From Lachancea kluyveri NRRL Y-12651 (Eukaryota > Ascomycota > Saccharomycetes > Saccharomycetales > Saccharomycetaceae), in NCBI GenBank assembly GCA_000149225.2, contig CM000694.1, positions 1,427,623-1,491,622 of the forward strand: a DNA stretch of 64,000 nt, read 5' to 3'. The notes under the pieces were generated by a model. It did no database searches. It saw only the letters and a list, made by a program, of their open reading frames with translations, and had not been told where the DNA came from. Each line of letters begins with the position of its first letter. Position 1 is the first letter of the stretch. The translations under genes and the position numbers were made by a program. This document shows positions 9,024-23,205 of this stretch, one piece after another.

Positions 9024-10123
9024 CTACATAGGTATACGTGTATTGGTAATCTGATCTTTCAATTTCTCATCCCATTCCTTTTCTAAATGCTTGATGTGGG
9101 CGTATATATCGTGGGAACCAGTAGGATCAATCTCTTGAGTTTTGATATATTCCATACCATCTCTGTAAGTAGCGGAGCCATATTTCAATTGTTGCCCTTC
9201 AAAGTTTGGGTTGGCAAGAGTAGCAGCATAGACAGGGGCATTAGCGGCCTTATAACCGTCAATGTTATGCCATTCGGAACCTATCCATCTCGCAAAGTAA
9301 AATAGAAGCAGCATACCATAGTAGGTAAAGAAGTTCAAATACTTGAAGAAAGAGTGGCTAGTAAAGATACCTGGTTGGGTAACGTATTGGTGAATACCAT
9401 GCAACTTCATATCCTTGTAAGTGGCCAAATGTAGAAGGTCTACCAATCTTTTGGAACCCTCGTATGACGCGTTAGTTTTCAGAAGCTCGATATCTTGTAA
9501 AGACAAGTATTTTGGATTGGACATGATACTAGAAATCCAGACAATATTGGCCTTACCAGCAGACAGCTGTGGAATAAGTTTTTGAATCAGATAGTAAGGT
9601 CCAAAAACGTTGGCCTGGAAAACTAAACCCATTCCATCCTTGGATGTGACTCCCACCCTTTGAATCTTGTAAGTCGGATTGGTAACAGCTTCCAATGGAT
9701 TTGCGCAGACTTCCTTAATGGCTCCAAACCAATCAATACCTTCGTAAACGCCCTGTGCTGCATTGACGAAAAAGTAATTTATTTCCTTGTAGCGTTTGTT
9801 CAAGTCGTAATAAGCAGACAGAACGCTAACCATATTTGTGAAATCTACTAGTAGGTAGTCGAAATCAACAATGCCAGTTCTTCCTGACCTTTCAACGTAC
9901 GCATTTATTTGGTCAATTACCTCCCTGGCACGAGGTAGAGTCCTGGATGTCACAACAATTGTGATTCTAGTTTCTGGATCCAGTTTTTTGATCAAACGGT
10001 AGGCTATGTTTAGACCCAAGTTACTGTAGAAAAGTGTTAATATTATGGGATGATCGAGCGAATTGCGGCGAAAAAGACGTACCTATTGGTTCCGGTAATA
10101 ACAGCGATTTTTCTACCACTCAT
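9024..10123 (-). CDS. ERG27: 3-keto-sterol reductase, intron-containing
   Basis: Erg27 is the NADPH-dependent short-chain dehydrogenase that reduces the C-3 ketone in the C-4 demethylation complex (Erg25-26-27-28) of ergosterol synthesis at the ER. Exon 1 is 10123-10083 and exon 2 is 10023-9024, joined across a 59-nt intron with donor GTACGT, branch TATTAAC (10042-10036) and acceptor CTACAG. The spliced product is 346 residues (S. cerevisiae 347) and starts MSGRKIAVITGTNSNLGLN, so the junction completes the TGxxxxLG nucleotide-binding motif. Without splicing that motif is lost and there is no in-frame ATG. The catalytic YxxxK is in SYEGSKRLVDLL. The S. cerevisiae gene (YLR100W) has no intron. 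A Mcm1-like box lies upstream. Confidence 0.96.
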
Positions 10124-10230
10124 TTTGTAGTACTAAAGCTCCCTTTGCTTAGCTTAAGAAATGGATCTAGTTGTAAGAAGTATAACAAGGTGTAGATCGC
10201 GAAGTTCTCTTAGAGCCATCGTTTAACCGA

Positions 10231-10246
10231 TTTCCTATTTAGGAAA
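10231..10246. promoter_or_regulatory. Mcm1 (MADS) P-box
   Basis: TTTCCTATTTAGGAAA is a nearly perfect palindrome that fits CC(A/T)6GG with the TTT/AAA flanks favoured by Mcm1. It lies 108-123 bp upstream of the ERG27 ATG and about 100 bp downstream of the MTC5 stop. An Upc2/AR1-like TCGTTTA at 10219-10225 is adjacent. Binding is inferred from the motif only. Confidence 0.6.
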
Positions 10247-10343
10247 TACATACTCCGCTACCCAAAAAGGAAATAACACCTATTATGGAAATGTTGCAGT
10301 TCCTATCAGCTAAAATATTACGTAAAGGGTCTACATAAGCTCA

Positions 10344-13300
10344 TCAACTTACATCAAACATAAGTGGACAGCAACAACCACATCCGGTGGGGCACTCATC
10401 GGCGATAGCCCACCATTCGGAAGCGCATGAAGCATGCATGATGTGTTGACAGTTCCCACATACAAATATTCTGTCAGCCTTCAACCCGCAGTAACTACAG
10501 TTTTGAGAAACTGGTCGACCTTTTGAGTCCTTTAGCCACGTAGCCATGATACCTCTGTACACGTGGTCCTCATTGCCTGTACCATGTTCTATATCCTCTA
10601 ATAATGAACGCTCTGTATTTGTATTGATGTTGAACTTTAGCACTTTGACTCTGCTGATAGCCAACCCCCAGTAATACAACAATTCTGCGTACTGGCGCCT
10701 GTAAGACCTAAATTTTGCTTCGTCGGCTGGATCTAATAGTGAAGGAACTGAATCTTGAACTAGGTCTAAAATGTCGTCGTGAATAATTTCGATTTTGATA
10801 TCTGGTGTAGCCTGTATCGGCGAATCGTTGTACGGAGCTGCGCTTGCCGATCTTAACCTGTGTGGCTTACTTCCATTATGGTTGGATGTAAAGTAGTCCT
10901 CGGATTTCACTGAACCAGACTCCAGAGTGTTCGCCAAGGCAAGGCTATTGTTGTACTTTAACTTAACATGAGAAATCCCCAAATCGAGCGAATTATTCGA
11001 AGAAGAAAGAAAATCGTTCGAAAAAGTTGAGCTTTCTTGCAAATAAGGTGAGCCATAGTAATCATTATGAAATGTAATAACATTTTCTGAACCCTTGGAT
11101 TTTTTTTTCTTAGTGGTATACACATTTTGGGGTTTTCCGGGTTCCACCAACAGACAACATAGCATTGCTAACATCTGGACGTTTTTGCTTTTTTCAAAAT
11201 ACTCGATTACCTCCTTCAAAAACCACCTACCGCCTAGCGGATGCTGATCCCATCCAAAATTGTAAAAGTTTTTCTCATCCCTGGCTATTAGTAGATTAGC
11301 CAACATTTTCCAACAATGAGAAATTTCTTCGTAACCATACTTCTCAGCCACCGCAGCATTATACTTTGCCAGTGCCTCTGGAGTTTCCCCCATCAAACGA
11401 TATTCAATTGCCAATTCCCTTTTATCTGGTATCAAATGTCGAAAATCGTGAACTACAACAACATTTTTGGTTTTTTTTAAAGAGTCTGTAGTTCTAGCAG
11501 TATCAGATGGTATTGTTGCTAGCGTGCTTTTAAAATTAGTCAGAATCGCGGGCATTTTAGTTCTTAAGGTTATATCATTCTTTAAAATGTCGTCCCAGTC
11601 ATCACTAAAACTGTCAGAGCTAGCGTCAGAATCTGTTTCGTTCTCCGTATTATCCATTTCACTGTTGTACTGTGACGATCTTGATAGGGTGTCCACGTAC
11701 CTTTTCGGCTTAATAACCCCAGCCTCCTCTTTAGACTTTTCATCGTATATTATCTCCGGATTATTGGTTTTGCTTTTCCGAAGACCACTGAAACCTCTTT
11801 GGCCCAACTTTAGTATGTTTTGCTGCTTTCTTTCAGGCTTAGTACCCGAGATAAAAAAACATAACAAATGGCCTGTTGGAGTCCACACAGCACCACACCT
11901 CTTTGGAACTGGTGTGCTATCAAACGCCATATCACTACGTGATCTAGTATTAAGCATTACTTCGGATCCTTTGATCTCCGTTTCAGTGATGTCCTCACTC
12001 TCGGAGTCAGAAGATACACTGGAGTTTAATTTTGAATCCTCTTCGGAGCTTGCTAGAGAGGAATAGTCGTCAAAGTCAACGTGGTCCGCAATGTCGAAAT
12101 TTAGAACTTGCTCATCTTCGTCATTTAGCACATTCAGATTGACTTTTTCTCCTAGAATAAACCTTAAACAAGGCTCTAAGCAGTACTTGCCTAAATTAGT
12201 ATATTTTTTACCGATTTCTTTAAGCGTTTTCATCATTTCTTGTTTTTTGGCATTAGTTAACTCTCTATTTTCCTCAATCATGAAAATCGGTGCGTTATTA
12301 CTTTCAGGGTATTTCGCAGGGAATCTAATCTCTATTCTTAAGAAAATGTAATCGTCCTGGTCTTCTTCTGCCCATGGCCCATTCAAAGTTAATACCAAAG
12401 TACCAGTAGATACGGATATTTTTTCGAACACTATTTTAGGAAATTTATGGCCAACAGCGCTTACTTCTTCACCCAAGTTTTGTAATGTTGTCTCTTCAAA
12501 GAAATCATGTGCAGAATCAGAATGATTCATCTTAACACCTGACACCCAGGCCAAGTGATTGAATTTTTTCTTTGCGTCAGAACAGCCTAAGCCTGACTTA
12601 GTCACGAAGGTTTCTTTTATTCTTCTAAACTTCTCTATGTCGTGTTCAGTCTTTTCGGGGTCCCTTCTATACGAGACGTATTCGTAGTTTGGTAATTTCT
12701 CTTCCAGCTTTTTCCCTCTTTCGAAGTTCACTTTCTCATAAGTTGATTCAATCATAGGCCACAACCTTAAATCACAGTCTTTGGACCACGTAACTAGCTG
12801 AAACTCTCGGTCATCAACATCGGTGTTGTATCCATGTCTAGATCTCCATAAAAAATCAGTCACACGATCAGTATGGCCCTTGAAAATGTAAACGGGCTGC
12901 ATTCTTGATGTCTTTTCGTTCCCTCCATGACCATCGTTGTTGACTAGGTATAAGGAGTTGTTACCACCGATAATGGGCATAATACAAGAACCTTCACCGA
13001 ATGGCAGGTAGCGACCCCTCCATACGGGGAAATCCGTTACAATTGTATGCCTAGGCTTTGTGTCGCTTACAGAATAGTCCCAAAATTTTACAGTACCGTC
13101 ATTTGAGCTGGACATAATCTCTGTTTCTTTTGCTTTGTTAAAGTCGATGTTATTCACGCTGCCCTCATGGCCTTGGAGGGTATAAAGAGGTGTACAGCCT
13201 TTCCTTAGATCCCATATACAAACATGATCAGAATGTGATGATGCCATAATATTAGAGTTTCGAAAGTTCCATTTTACCTGGGATGCACCGGCACGCCATT

Positions 13301-13766
13301 CGCTTGTACTATAGTAAGGCCTCTGAGGACTTCTCATATCCCAAGCCAGCACATAAGTATCAACAGAACAAGTTGCTAGAATTTCTGGATGGTGTGGATG
13401 AAAGTTTATATCTGTGATTGCTCTAAAATGACCATGGAGTATATGTTCAATTGCATTTGTCGAGTTTCTAGACAAATTCCACACCATTGCCTTTTGATTG
13501 GATGTTGAGACGACCCAATATGGTTTTGCAGGGTGGGGTGACCATTGGACGTCAGCGACTTCCCATGAAGTTCTATGATGGAGCCATCTAGGTGGTGAGA
13601 AAGGATCGTCTAGGTCAACAACGTATAGACCTCTACGGCTCGCCAATACAACATCCCTACCGGAGGGATTTATGGACACTGCGTTAAACCCACCATCAAC
13701 CCTTAAAGATAAAGACTTTCCAAATGTAGTGGAGAGATATGGATCCTCGCCAATATAACCAGACAT
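10344..13766 (-). CDS. MTC5: Mtc5/Sea3, SEACAT (GATOR2-like) subunit
   Basis: Mtc5 (Sea3) is part of the SEACAT half of the vacuolar SEA complex, which restrains SEACIT (GATOR1) and so supports TORC1 signalling. The 1140-residue product (S. cerevisiae 1148) has an N-terminal WD40 propeller (about residues 20-350; repeats such as GHFRAITDINFHPHHPEILATCS). An RWD domain follows at about 430-540 (FPKIVFEKISVSTGTLVLTL). After a disordered serine/acid-rich middle comes a helical block (RHLIPDKRELAIEYRLMGETPEALAKYN). The C-terminus is a RING-type zinc finger (CSYCGLKAD, CGNCQHIMHASC, then a cysteine cluster at the very end). The gene is the YDR128W orthologue. Confidence 0.97.
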   Translation of the reverse strand: MSGYIGEDPYLSTTFGKSLSLRVDGGFNAVSINPSGRDVVLASRRGLYVVDLDDPFSPPRWLHHRTSWEVADVQWSPHPAKPYWVVSTSNQKAMVWNLSRNSTNAIEHILHGHFRAITDINFHPHHPEILATCSVDTYVLAWDMRSPQRPYYSTSEWRAGASQVKWNFRNSNIMASSHSDHVCIWDLRKGCTPLYTLQGHEGSVNNIDFNKAKETEIMSSSNDGTVKFWDYSVSDTKPRHTIVTDFPVWRGRYLPFGEGSCIMPIIGGNNSLYLVNNDGHGGNEKTSRMQPVYIFKGHTDRVTDFLWRSRHGYNTDVDDREFQLVTWSKDCDLRLWPMIESTYEKVNFERGKKLEEKLPNYEYVSYRRDPEKTEHDIEKFRRIKETFVTKSGLGCSDAKKKFNHLAWVSGVKMNHSDSAHDFFEETTLQNLGEEVSAVGHKFPKIVFEKISVSTGTLVLTLNGPWAEEDQDDYIFLRIEIRFPAKYPESNNAPIFMIEENRELTNAKKQEMMKTLKEIGKKYTNLGKYCLEPCLRFILGEKVNLNVLNDEDEQVLNFDIADHVDFDDYSSLASSEEDSKLNSSVSSDSESEDITETEIKGSEVMLNTRSRSDMAFDSTPVPKRCGAVWTPTGHLLCFFISGTKPERKQQNILKLGQRGFSGLRKSKTNNPEIIYDEKSKEEAGVIKPKRYVDTLSRSSQYNSEMDNTENETDSDASSDSFSDDWDDILKNDITLRTKMPAILTNFKSTLATIPSDTARTTDSLKKTKNVVVVHDFRHLIPDKRELAIEYRLMGETPEALAKYNAAVAEKYGYEEISHCWKMLANLLIARDEKNFYNFGWDQHPLGGRWFLKEVIEYFEKSKNVQMLAMLCCLLVEPGKPQNVYTTKKKKSKGSENVITFHNDYYGSPYLQESSTFSNDFLSSSNNSLDLGISHVKLKYNNSLALANTLESGSVKSEDYFTSNHNGSKPHRLRSASAAPYNDSPIQATPDIKIEIIHDDILDLVQDSVPSLLDPADEAKFRSYRRQYAELLYYWGLAISRVKVLKFNINTNTERSLLEDIEHGTGNEDHVYRGIMATWLKDSKGRPVSQNCSYCGLKADRIFVCGNCQHIMHASCASEWWAIADECPTGCGCCCPLMFDVS

Positions 13767-13994
13767 CTGGTCCCTTAATGCTTCTCACGTGTTCTTTCGT
13801 TGAGACGGTTGATAAGCCGGCATTTTTTTAAGACAAAAGATCTTGTTTTTCAAACCATGCTCTTCTTACGGTTAAAGTACCAACTATCACGAAAATCATT
13901 CGAAGAGTCAAACTAGTAAGAAAGATCGAGCAGCAAGCATTGATCATAAATACTTTAAAAACGCATATATAAATTTCATTTTATATCATTAAAC

Positions 13995-18812
<4,818 letters not shown>

Positions 18813-18867
18813 TCATTTTAACCAATTTCGAGAGTGCTTGTTTGAAATTTTTCATCCGTGGAAACTT

Positions 18868-18874
18868 TGAGTCA
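18868..18874. promoter_or_regulatory. Gcn4 site before ARO1
   Basis: TGAGTCA is the full palindromic Gcn4/AP-1 consensus. It lies 119-125 bp before the ARO1 ATG. Aromatic amino-acid genes, ARO1 among them, are classic Gcn4 targets in S. cerevisiae. Confidence 0.75.
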
Positions 18875-18963
18875 CCAGTCTACAGATGGAACACTGCTCG
18901 CTTTTTCGTGTAAAGGCATTAGAAAATTTGCAAGTCATGTGACTTATATGTAGCCCTCAGCGG

Positions 18964-19305
18964 CTAATTACCCACTGTCAGCGAAGTTGAGCTATTGGCT
19001 ACTGAATAGAGTAAGGTAACCAGTGCACAAAGGAGAATTACAGCAGGGATTTGAGTGATATTGTTTGCATGCAAATTTATAGCCGAGTAAATCAGATATG
19101 GAGAAGCGCGCTCCAGAGTTCTGGTGAATTCAGGGTTGAAAACAGTCAAAACGGATCGTGCCAGCATCTTTTGATGATTTTTCGATGAGGAAAGGCCCCT
19201 TTCCATGGCCTTGTCGGAAAAACGTCGGGTAGGATTTACATTATTAGCCCAAAGACTATTAGGATACGAGCTGCCTTGTATTGATGGACAGCATATGGGA
19301 CGCAT
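18964..19305 (-). CDS. Possible small single-span membrane protein, unrecognised
   Basis: This is an ATG-started frame of 113 codons in the 1-kb gap between SWF1 and ARO1, on the same strand as both. The predicted product has a polar N-terminal half and, near the C-terminus (about residues 82-105), one hydrophobic segment ITQIPAVILLCALVTLLYSVA that would suit a membrane helix. A TATATATA stretch lies about 15-27 bp upstream of the ATG. I know of no S. cerevisiae gene at this position and recognise no homologue. It overlaps nothing else. It could be a chance frame in the ARO1 upstream region, so the call is tentative. Confidence 0.3.
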   Translation of the reverse strand: MRPICCPSIQGSSYPNSLWANNVNPTRRFSDKAMERGLSSSKNHQKMLARSVLTVFNPEFTRTLERASPYLIYSAINLHANNITQIPAVILLCALVTLLYSVANSSTSLTVGN

Positions 19306-19796
19306 CCTCCTTCCTATGCAAGTATATATATATTACCTTGTATATGCGATAGTCTGCCACGGTCGGCATATCGGAAGATGATATTTGCGCCTTTTGAAGG
19401 TAGGCATCGTAAGCTTGGGAGTTCAGTATCGATCGGTTAATAATATACGGTAAGCGTATGTGCTAGTGCTTTTTGCACGTGCCACTCCTTCCTTTGCTAC
19501 TGTTTTAAAGATTGTGATGGCATTAGCGCTAATAGGCAAACGCAGATGAATAGGATTGGTTCCGTTTCTTGGAAGATTGGGTTGGAAATGAGACGGTGTG
19601 AAGCTCGACAAAACACGTGTTACTCGTAGAATAAGGTTCCGAATATTGTAGGACTTTATGCATGTAGGACTGTAAGAAATTTTGGAGACTGTGTGAAATG
19701 GCTGTTTTCCTACTATTCTGGAGAAACCTGTATAGACTATGAGGTTTTTCGGGGATCGAATTTGCCAGTAGTTCCAACTGAAATTATTGTTTCCCA
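19306..19796. other. Intergenic downstream of SWF1
   Basis: This stretch lies between the SWF1 stop and the small frame at 18964-19305. It contains a TATATATA stretch near 19322-19332. One open frame touching the SWF1 stop (19423-19797) has no recognisable content. I see no RNA gene. Confidence 0.5.
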
Positions 19797-21464
19797 TTAT
19801 TTGCCAATTCTATCCCACAGGTTAGCCCAAAAATTTCCTTTATCGTAAATGTTGTTCAAGTCTTTGGGGTCTTTGATGACATCGTAGTCTTCGACATGAT
19901 ACGTCAAATCGTCGTAAGGATTTGTGCTGTAGAACCTGTAGTTCTTCTTGGGTGACACATTTGAATGGCCTGGGAAGCCTCCGCCAATATCCTTAGCTAA
20001 ATCAAGTTCTCTTCCGAGTGCATTCACGTGTATTTCGACGGCACTTCCGCCACCTAGAGATGGTAGACCAGTGTTTTCGTGGTAATCCATGCCGGCACCG
20101 CCGCCCATGCTTATTTTGGCATCGAAGATGGTCTTTCTATGCTGCTCACCAATATGCACATTTGTACTGGTGCCACCGCCTCCGCCAAATCCAAAGCCTG
20201 GGTCTGCCGCACTATCGGGTCTTTTGTTGAATCCTGCACCTGCTCCTCCTCCGGTATTAAAACTGTCTTTATAGTCGAGACCAAAGCCTCCTCCTCCACC
20301 GCCACCAAATTTATCAATTCCATCATAATCAAAACCACCTCCACTACCACCACCCATTCCGAAGTTGTCATTGTAATCAAGGCCGGCTCCAAATCCACCC
20401 CCCATACCGAGCTTCTCGGGGTCTTGAGAGTCCAAACCAGCACCAAACCCTCCACCAGCTTTTAGTTTGTCTCTGAGATTGATACCGGCACCAAATCCAC
20501 CACCAATACCGTCAGCACCAGGTTTTAATCCAACGTTACCTCCATAATCTATCCTGGTGTTCGCATTTTCCAAAAGCATCTTTTTTTTATTGTTGCTCCT
20601 GTAAGAGTCTTCCTCTTCTTTTTGGTCTCTGTCAGAGCTGCTTTCATCGAGTATCCTAAAATAGTAATGGCCCTTCTTATCACGTACTAGGTTTCCATCC
20701 CTCATAAACTCTTGTACCGTAAACCATTTATCCTGTTCATTAGTAGTCATACCATCATGGACTAGGTTGAATTGAGTATAACCGAATACAGCCACAATGA
20801 TGTCGAAACAACCAGTTAGAATAGTTAACACTAGCATTGGTTTGGTTTTGATGTTTTCGGTTTGTGACATGAGCTGAATGCTAGTCAACCTTAGGAACGA
20901 ATATGAAAGTAGCGTCACGTTAGATAATAGAAAGCCATAGAAGTATTTGTAATTGCCCTTTCCGATACAGTTGTTCACCCAAATGCAATGATGATCAACC
21001 ATTAGGATACACTTGTTGCAAATAGAACAGTGTTTCGATCTTGCAGGTTTGATTTTATGACAGGTTTGACAGATAGTACCAGGGTGAAAGATTATCTCAT
21101 CAAAAGGAACCCGACAATCAGCCAGAGATTTGGTTGAGTCAGGCTCTATCGTCATACATAAGTATCCAGTAATTATTGGACCCAACAACAGTAAGGGAAC
21201 AATGAGAAATCTTTCTAAAAACAGCAAGTACGGGGATAGATCACGATACAAGTCTTTGTAAAACATCAAAACGCAATATATGTATATGCTAGTGTAGAAA
21301 AGTGGTACCACATTGTATTTCCACCTATATCGCAGGGTGTCCTTGAACAGTGGGTGGAATATATGTGCGTAGTACCAATGGAAGGGTACAACTGACTTGA
21401 AAAGTGGACTAAACAAAAGTAGTACAATTTGGGGAACCACGAATAGCCAAAAGAGAAGTATCAT
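19797..21464 (-). CDS. SWF1: Swf1 DHHC palmitoyltransferase with a glycine-rich insertion
   Basis: Swf1 is the ER DHHC acyltransferase that palmitoylates juxtamembrane cysteines of SNAREs such as Tlg1 and Snc1. The ATG at 21464 gives [20 protein letters not shown], matching the start of the family; upstream in-frame codons lack an ATG. Membrane segments, the cysteine-rich [21 protein letters not shown], the catalytic DHHC (residues 157-160) and TTNE (240-243) are all present. The C-terminal block FYSTNPYDD...[15 protein letters not shown] also matches S. cerevisiae. Between these two conserved parts lies an extra stretch, residues about 308-496, of glycine-rich imperfect repeats. The protein is therefore 555 residues against 336 in S. 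cerevisiae. No splice signals occur in the insertion. It is the YDR126W orthologue. Confidence 0.95.
   Translation of the reverse strand: MILLFWLFVVPQIVLLLFSPLFKSVVPFHWYYAHIFHPLFKDTLRYRWKYNVVPLFYTSIYIYCVLMFYKDLYRDLSPYLLFLERFLIVPLLLLGPIITGYLCMTIEPDSTKSLADCRVPFDEIIFHPGTICQTCHKIKPARSKHCSICNKCILMVDHHCIWVNNCIGKGNYKYFYGFLLSNVTLLSYSFLRLTSIQLMSQTENIKTKPMLVLTILTGCFDIIVAVFGYTQFNLVHDGMTTNEQDKWFTVQEFMRDGNLVRDKKGHYYFRILDESSSDRDQKEEEDSYRSNNKKKMLLENANTRIDYGGNVGLKPGADGIGGGFGAGINLRDKLKAGGGFGAGLDSQDPEKLGMGGGFGAGLDYNDNFGMGGGSGGGFDYDGIDKFGGGGGGGFGLDYKDSFNTGGGAGAGFNKRPDSAADPGFGFGGGGGTSTNVHIGEQHRKTIFDAKISMGGGAGMDYHENTGLPSLGGGSAVEIHVNALGRELDLAKDIGGGFPGHSNVSPKKNYRFYSTNPYDDLTYHVEDYDVIKDPKDLNNIYDKGNFWANLWDRIGK
19977..20543 (-). 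repeat. Glycine-rich imperfect protein repeats inside SWF1
   Basis: Units of about 15-25 residues centred on GGGFGAG followed by Leu/Ile-Asp/Asn occur here, such as [34 protein letters not shown] and [16 protein letters not shown], grading into [12 protein letters not shown] and [14 protein letters not shown]. Codons vary between units, so this is an old, diverged array kept at protein level rather than a fresh minisatellite. Confidence 0.85.
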
Positions 21465-22167
21465 GTTGTTCGTAGGTTTCTTTATCAATGTTTGTCCTGT
21501 CTTTCCGTCCCCGTTGCTTTGTATAACGATAGGTTTCTCCCGCCAACTAAAAAACTGTGTACCAGATAGTAGGATATTTGGAACAACGCATCCGGTAGGA
21601 ATGGTTTTCAAAGCTGGAGACTTGTCAAGTATATATATTTTACGTTTGGCACTACTTGCAGATGCAACAGTTCAATCTTCATGGCTACTTCGTTAAAAGC
21701 CATTTACAGGCTTAAGAATGACGAAGAATTCCGAGAATTCTAGACGGAATCCGGTGTAGCTTCCCAAGTTTTACATAGTTTTCAGTCCTGGCATAAAGCA
21801 AAAACTCCGTTACAAGTGAAATCAAATCGAGACGGCGTTCAATAAAAGCTGTATCGATGTGATTTTGAACTATTCTACGATTACGATGAAGATACTCAGA
21901 GCTGGATCTAGGAATTCCAGTCTTCCGTTTGATGACTGTTGCTGATTTTTCCTTATAATATTCTGCACAAAACCATACTCGTTTGATTGTTTCAATACCA
22001 GTTTCTGAATAGATCCGATAACTTTTTATGCGGTGTATGTTGTTCTCTCACCTAAACGATTTTTTATTGATAGTTTCAATCTCTTGTTCGAGTGGATACG
22101 ATTTTTTTTCCGCCTAATTTAGACATGTAGAATAAACAACATCAATCAACATCTCACTAAAGTTCTG
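21465..22167. other. Divergent intergenic SWF1 / orphan gene
   Basis: This 703-bp region is shared upstream by SWF1 (minus) and the 167-residue gene at 22168 (plus). It includes an open but ATG-less extension of SWF1 (to 21611). I see no RNA gene. A TTGATGA...CTGA pair (about 21930-22005) was examined as a C/D snoRNA and lacks both a closing stem and a recognisable rRNA guide. Confidence 0.5.
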
Positions 22168-22671
22168 ATGATAGCCTCGATGAATGAAGATAATATGAAC
22201 AAGGATGTTGCTGCTCAACAGTTGAAGATGCTACAGCACTTTCAAAGAGTGAACGAGGGAACTCAACTTTACTTGAACAGCGTACAACTTTCAAGAGAGC
22301 AGATACGGCTATGCAACCAAGCGATGTGGCCCACCAACGATATGCAGAGACTCAAAGCCCTGTGCCGATTAAACGAAATGGCCGATAGTAACATATTGGA
22401 TGACAAGACCCTGTATCAGTTAAATGAAAAGCTGAGGCTTGTAATGCCAAAAAGCGACGAACAGCATCCTGAAAATTCATTACTAGACGGTAACTTGCTC
22501 ACTATAGTGCTGCTCCGCCTGTTAATTCGTATATGCGAGATAATATTTAATGATTGCCAATATTCACTAGTTCATCAAAACCTTCAAAAAGCAGTCCTCA
22601 GCTGCATCAACAATCAATTCGTTAAAAAATACGCAGATACGCTATGGACGTATGCAAAACAAGAGTTTTGA
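22168..22671 (+). CDS. Unrecognised 167-residue protein
   Basis: This is a clean ATG-to-stop frame that fills the space between SWF1 and MIM2 and ends 34 bp from the MIM2 stop. I do not recognise the product. It looks all-helical and soluble: the N-terminal half (AAQQLKMLQHFQRVNEGTQ and QLSREQIRLCNQAMW) is rich in Gln/Leu and may form a coiled coil. The C-terminal half (LTIVLLRLLIRICEIIFND) is an amphipathic or buried helix, and the protein ends in KYADTLWTYAKQEF. There is no signal peptide or obvious catalytic motif. No S. cerevisiae gene lies at this place in either chromosome XII or IV. It may be an ancestral gene lost or diverged beyond recognition after genome duplication. Confidence 0.7.
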   Translation: MIASMNEDNMNKDVAAQQLKMLQHFQRVNEGTQLYLNSVQLSREQIRLCNQAMWPTNDMQRLKALCRLNEMADSNILDDKTLYQLNEKLRLVMPKSDEQHPENSLLDGNLLTIVLLRLLIRICEIIFNDCQYSLVHQNLQKAVLSCINNQFVKKYADTLWTYAKQEF

Positions 22672-22705
22672 TGTTATATAATATACATAGCCGTGTGGGT
22701 GTGGT

Positions 22706-23032
22706 TTACCACACGTAATCCATAAAGTCTCTCCACAATTTCAACGCTACCCTTCTACCTAAGAATTTTCCAAGCAAGGGCAACAACACCCAATCTAATA
22801 CTTTGCTCAATTGTTCTATGGATTCTTCCCACTGTTGCTGTGCAGAAAGTAGTTGTGTATCGTAATCTTCGTCATCACTTTCGTAATCATATTCATATTC
22901 TGGTACGTAATTCTCTGGAGTATCTCCGTACTCATCCTCCTCCTCCTCTTCAGTGAAGAAACCTTCGTTTCGAAAATCTTCTTCTAGCGCTTTTTGCTGA
23001 CTTCTTATCTGTTCCCACACACTTTGAGGCAT
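22706..23032 (-). CDS. MIM2: Mim2, mitochondrial outer-membrane import protein
   Basis: Mim2 works with Mim1 in the MIM complex, which inserts alpha-helical proteins into the mitochondrial outer membrane. The 108-residue product (S. cerevisiae 87) begins MPQSVWEQIRSQQ and has a long acidic segment (about residues 27-58). It carries the conserved WEESIEQLSKVLDWVLLPLLGKFLGRRVA membrane segment and ends KLWRDFMDYVW. The extra length is in the acidic cytosolic part. It is the YLR099W-A orthologue and is divergent from the ICT1/ECM18 gene with about 170 bp between them. Confidence 0.94.
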   Translation of the reverse strand: MPQSVWEQIRSQQKALEEDFRNEGFFTEEEEEDEYGDTPENYVPEYEYDYESDDEDYDTQLLSAQQQWEESIEQLSKVLDWVLLPLLGKFLGRRVALKLWRDFMDYVW

Positions 23033-23205
23033 TGTTTCGATACAACAGTTCTTCGATTAGATTTCCGTGTAAACCTGCTTTCACTTTTTCAGGGTGGTTT
23101 CTCTTAATCAGAGTGTGATCGGAGGTAGAAGGTGAAAAATTTCGAAATGCTCGAGAAGATTTATACAATAAACGACACAAGAACACTATAACACTGCTGC
23201 CAAAA

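Noticed and set aside
11467-12066. 199-codon open frame antisense to MTC5
   Set aside because: It lies wholly opposite the Ser/Asp-rich disordered part of MTC5 and mirrors its composition. A shadow of codon bias.
19423-19797. 124-codon frame on the minus strand touching the SWF1 stop
   Set aside because: It starts inside the SWF1 stop codon context, has no recognisable domain and low-complexity basic composition. Treated as chance.
21930-22005. TTGATGA...CTGA pair as a second C/D snoRNA
   Set aside because: No closing stem, and the sequence before the D box does not match any rRNA segment I know.
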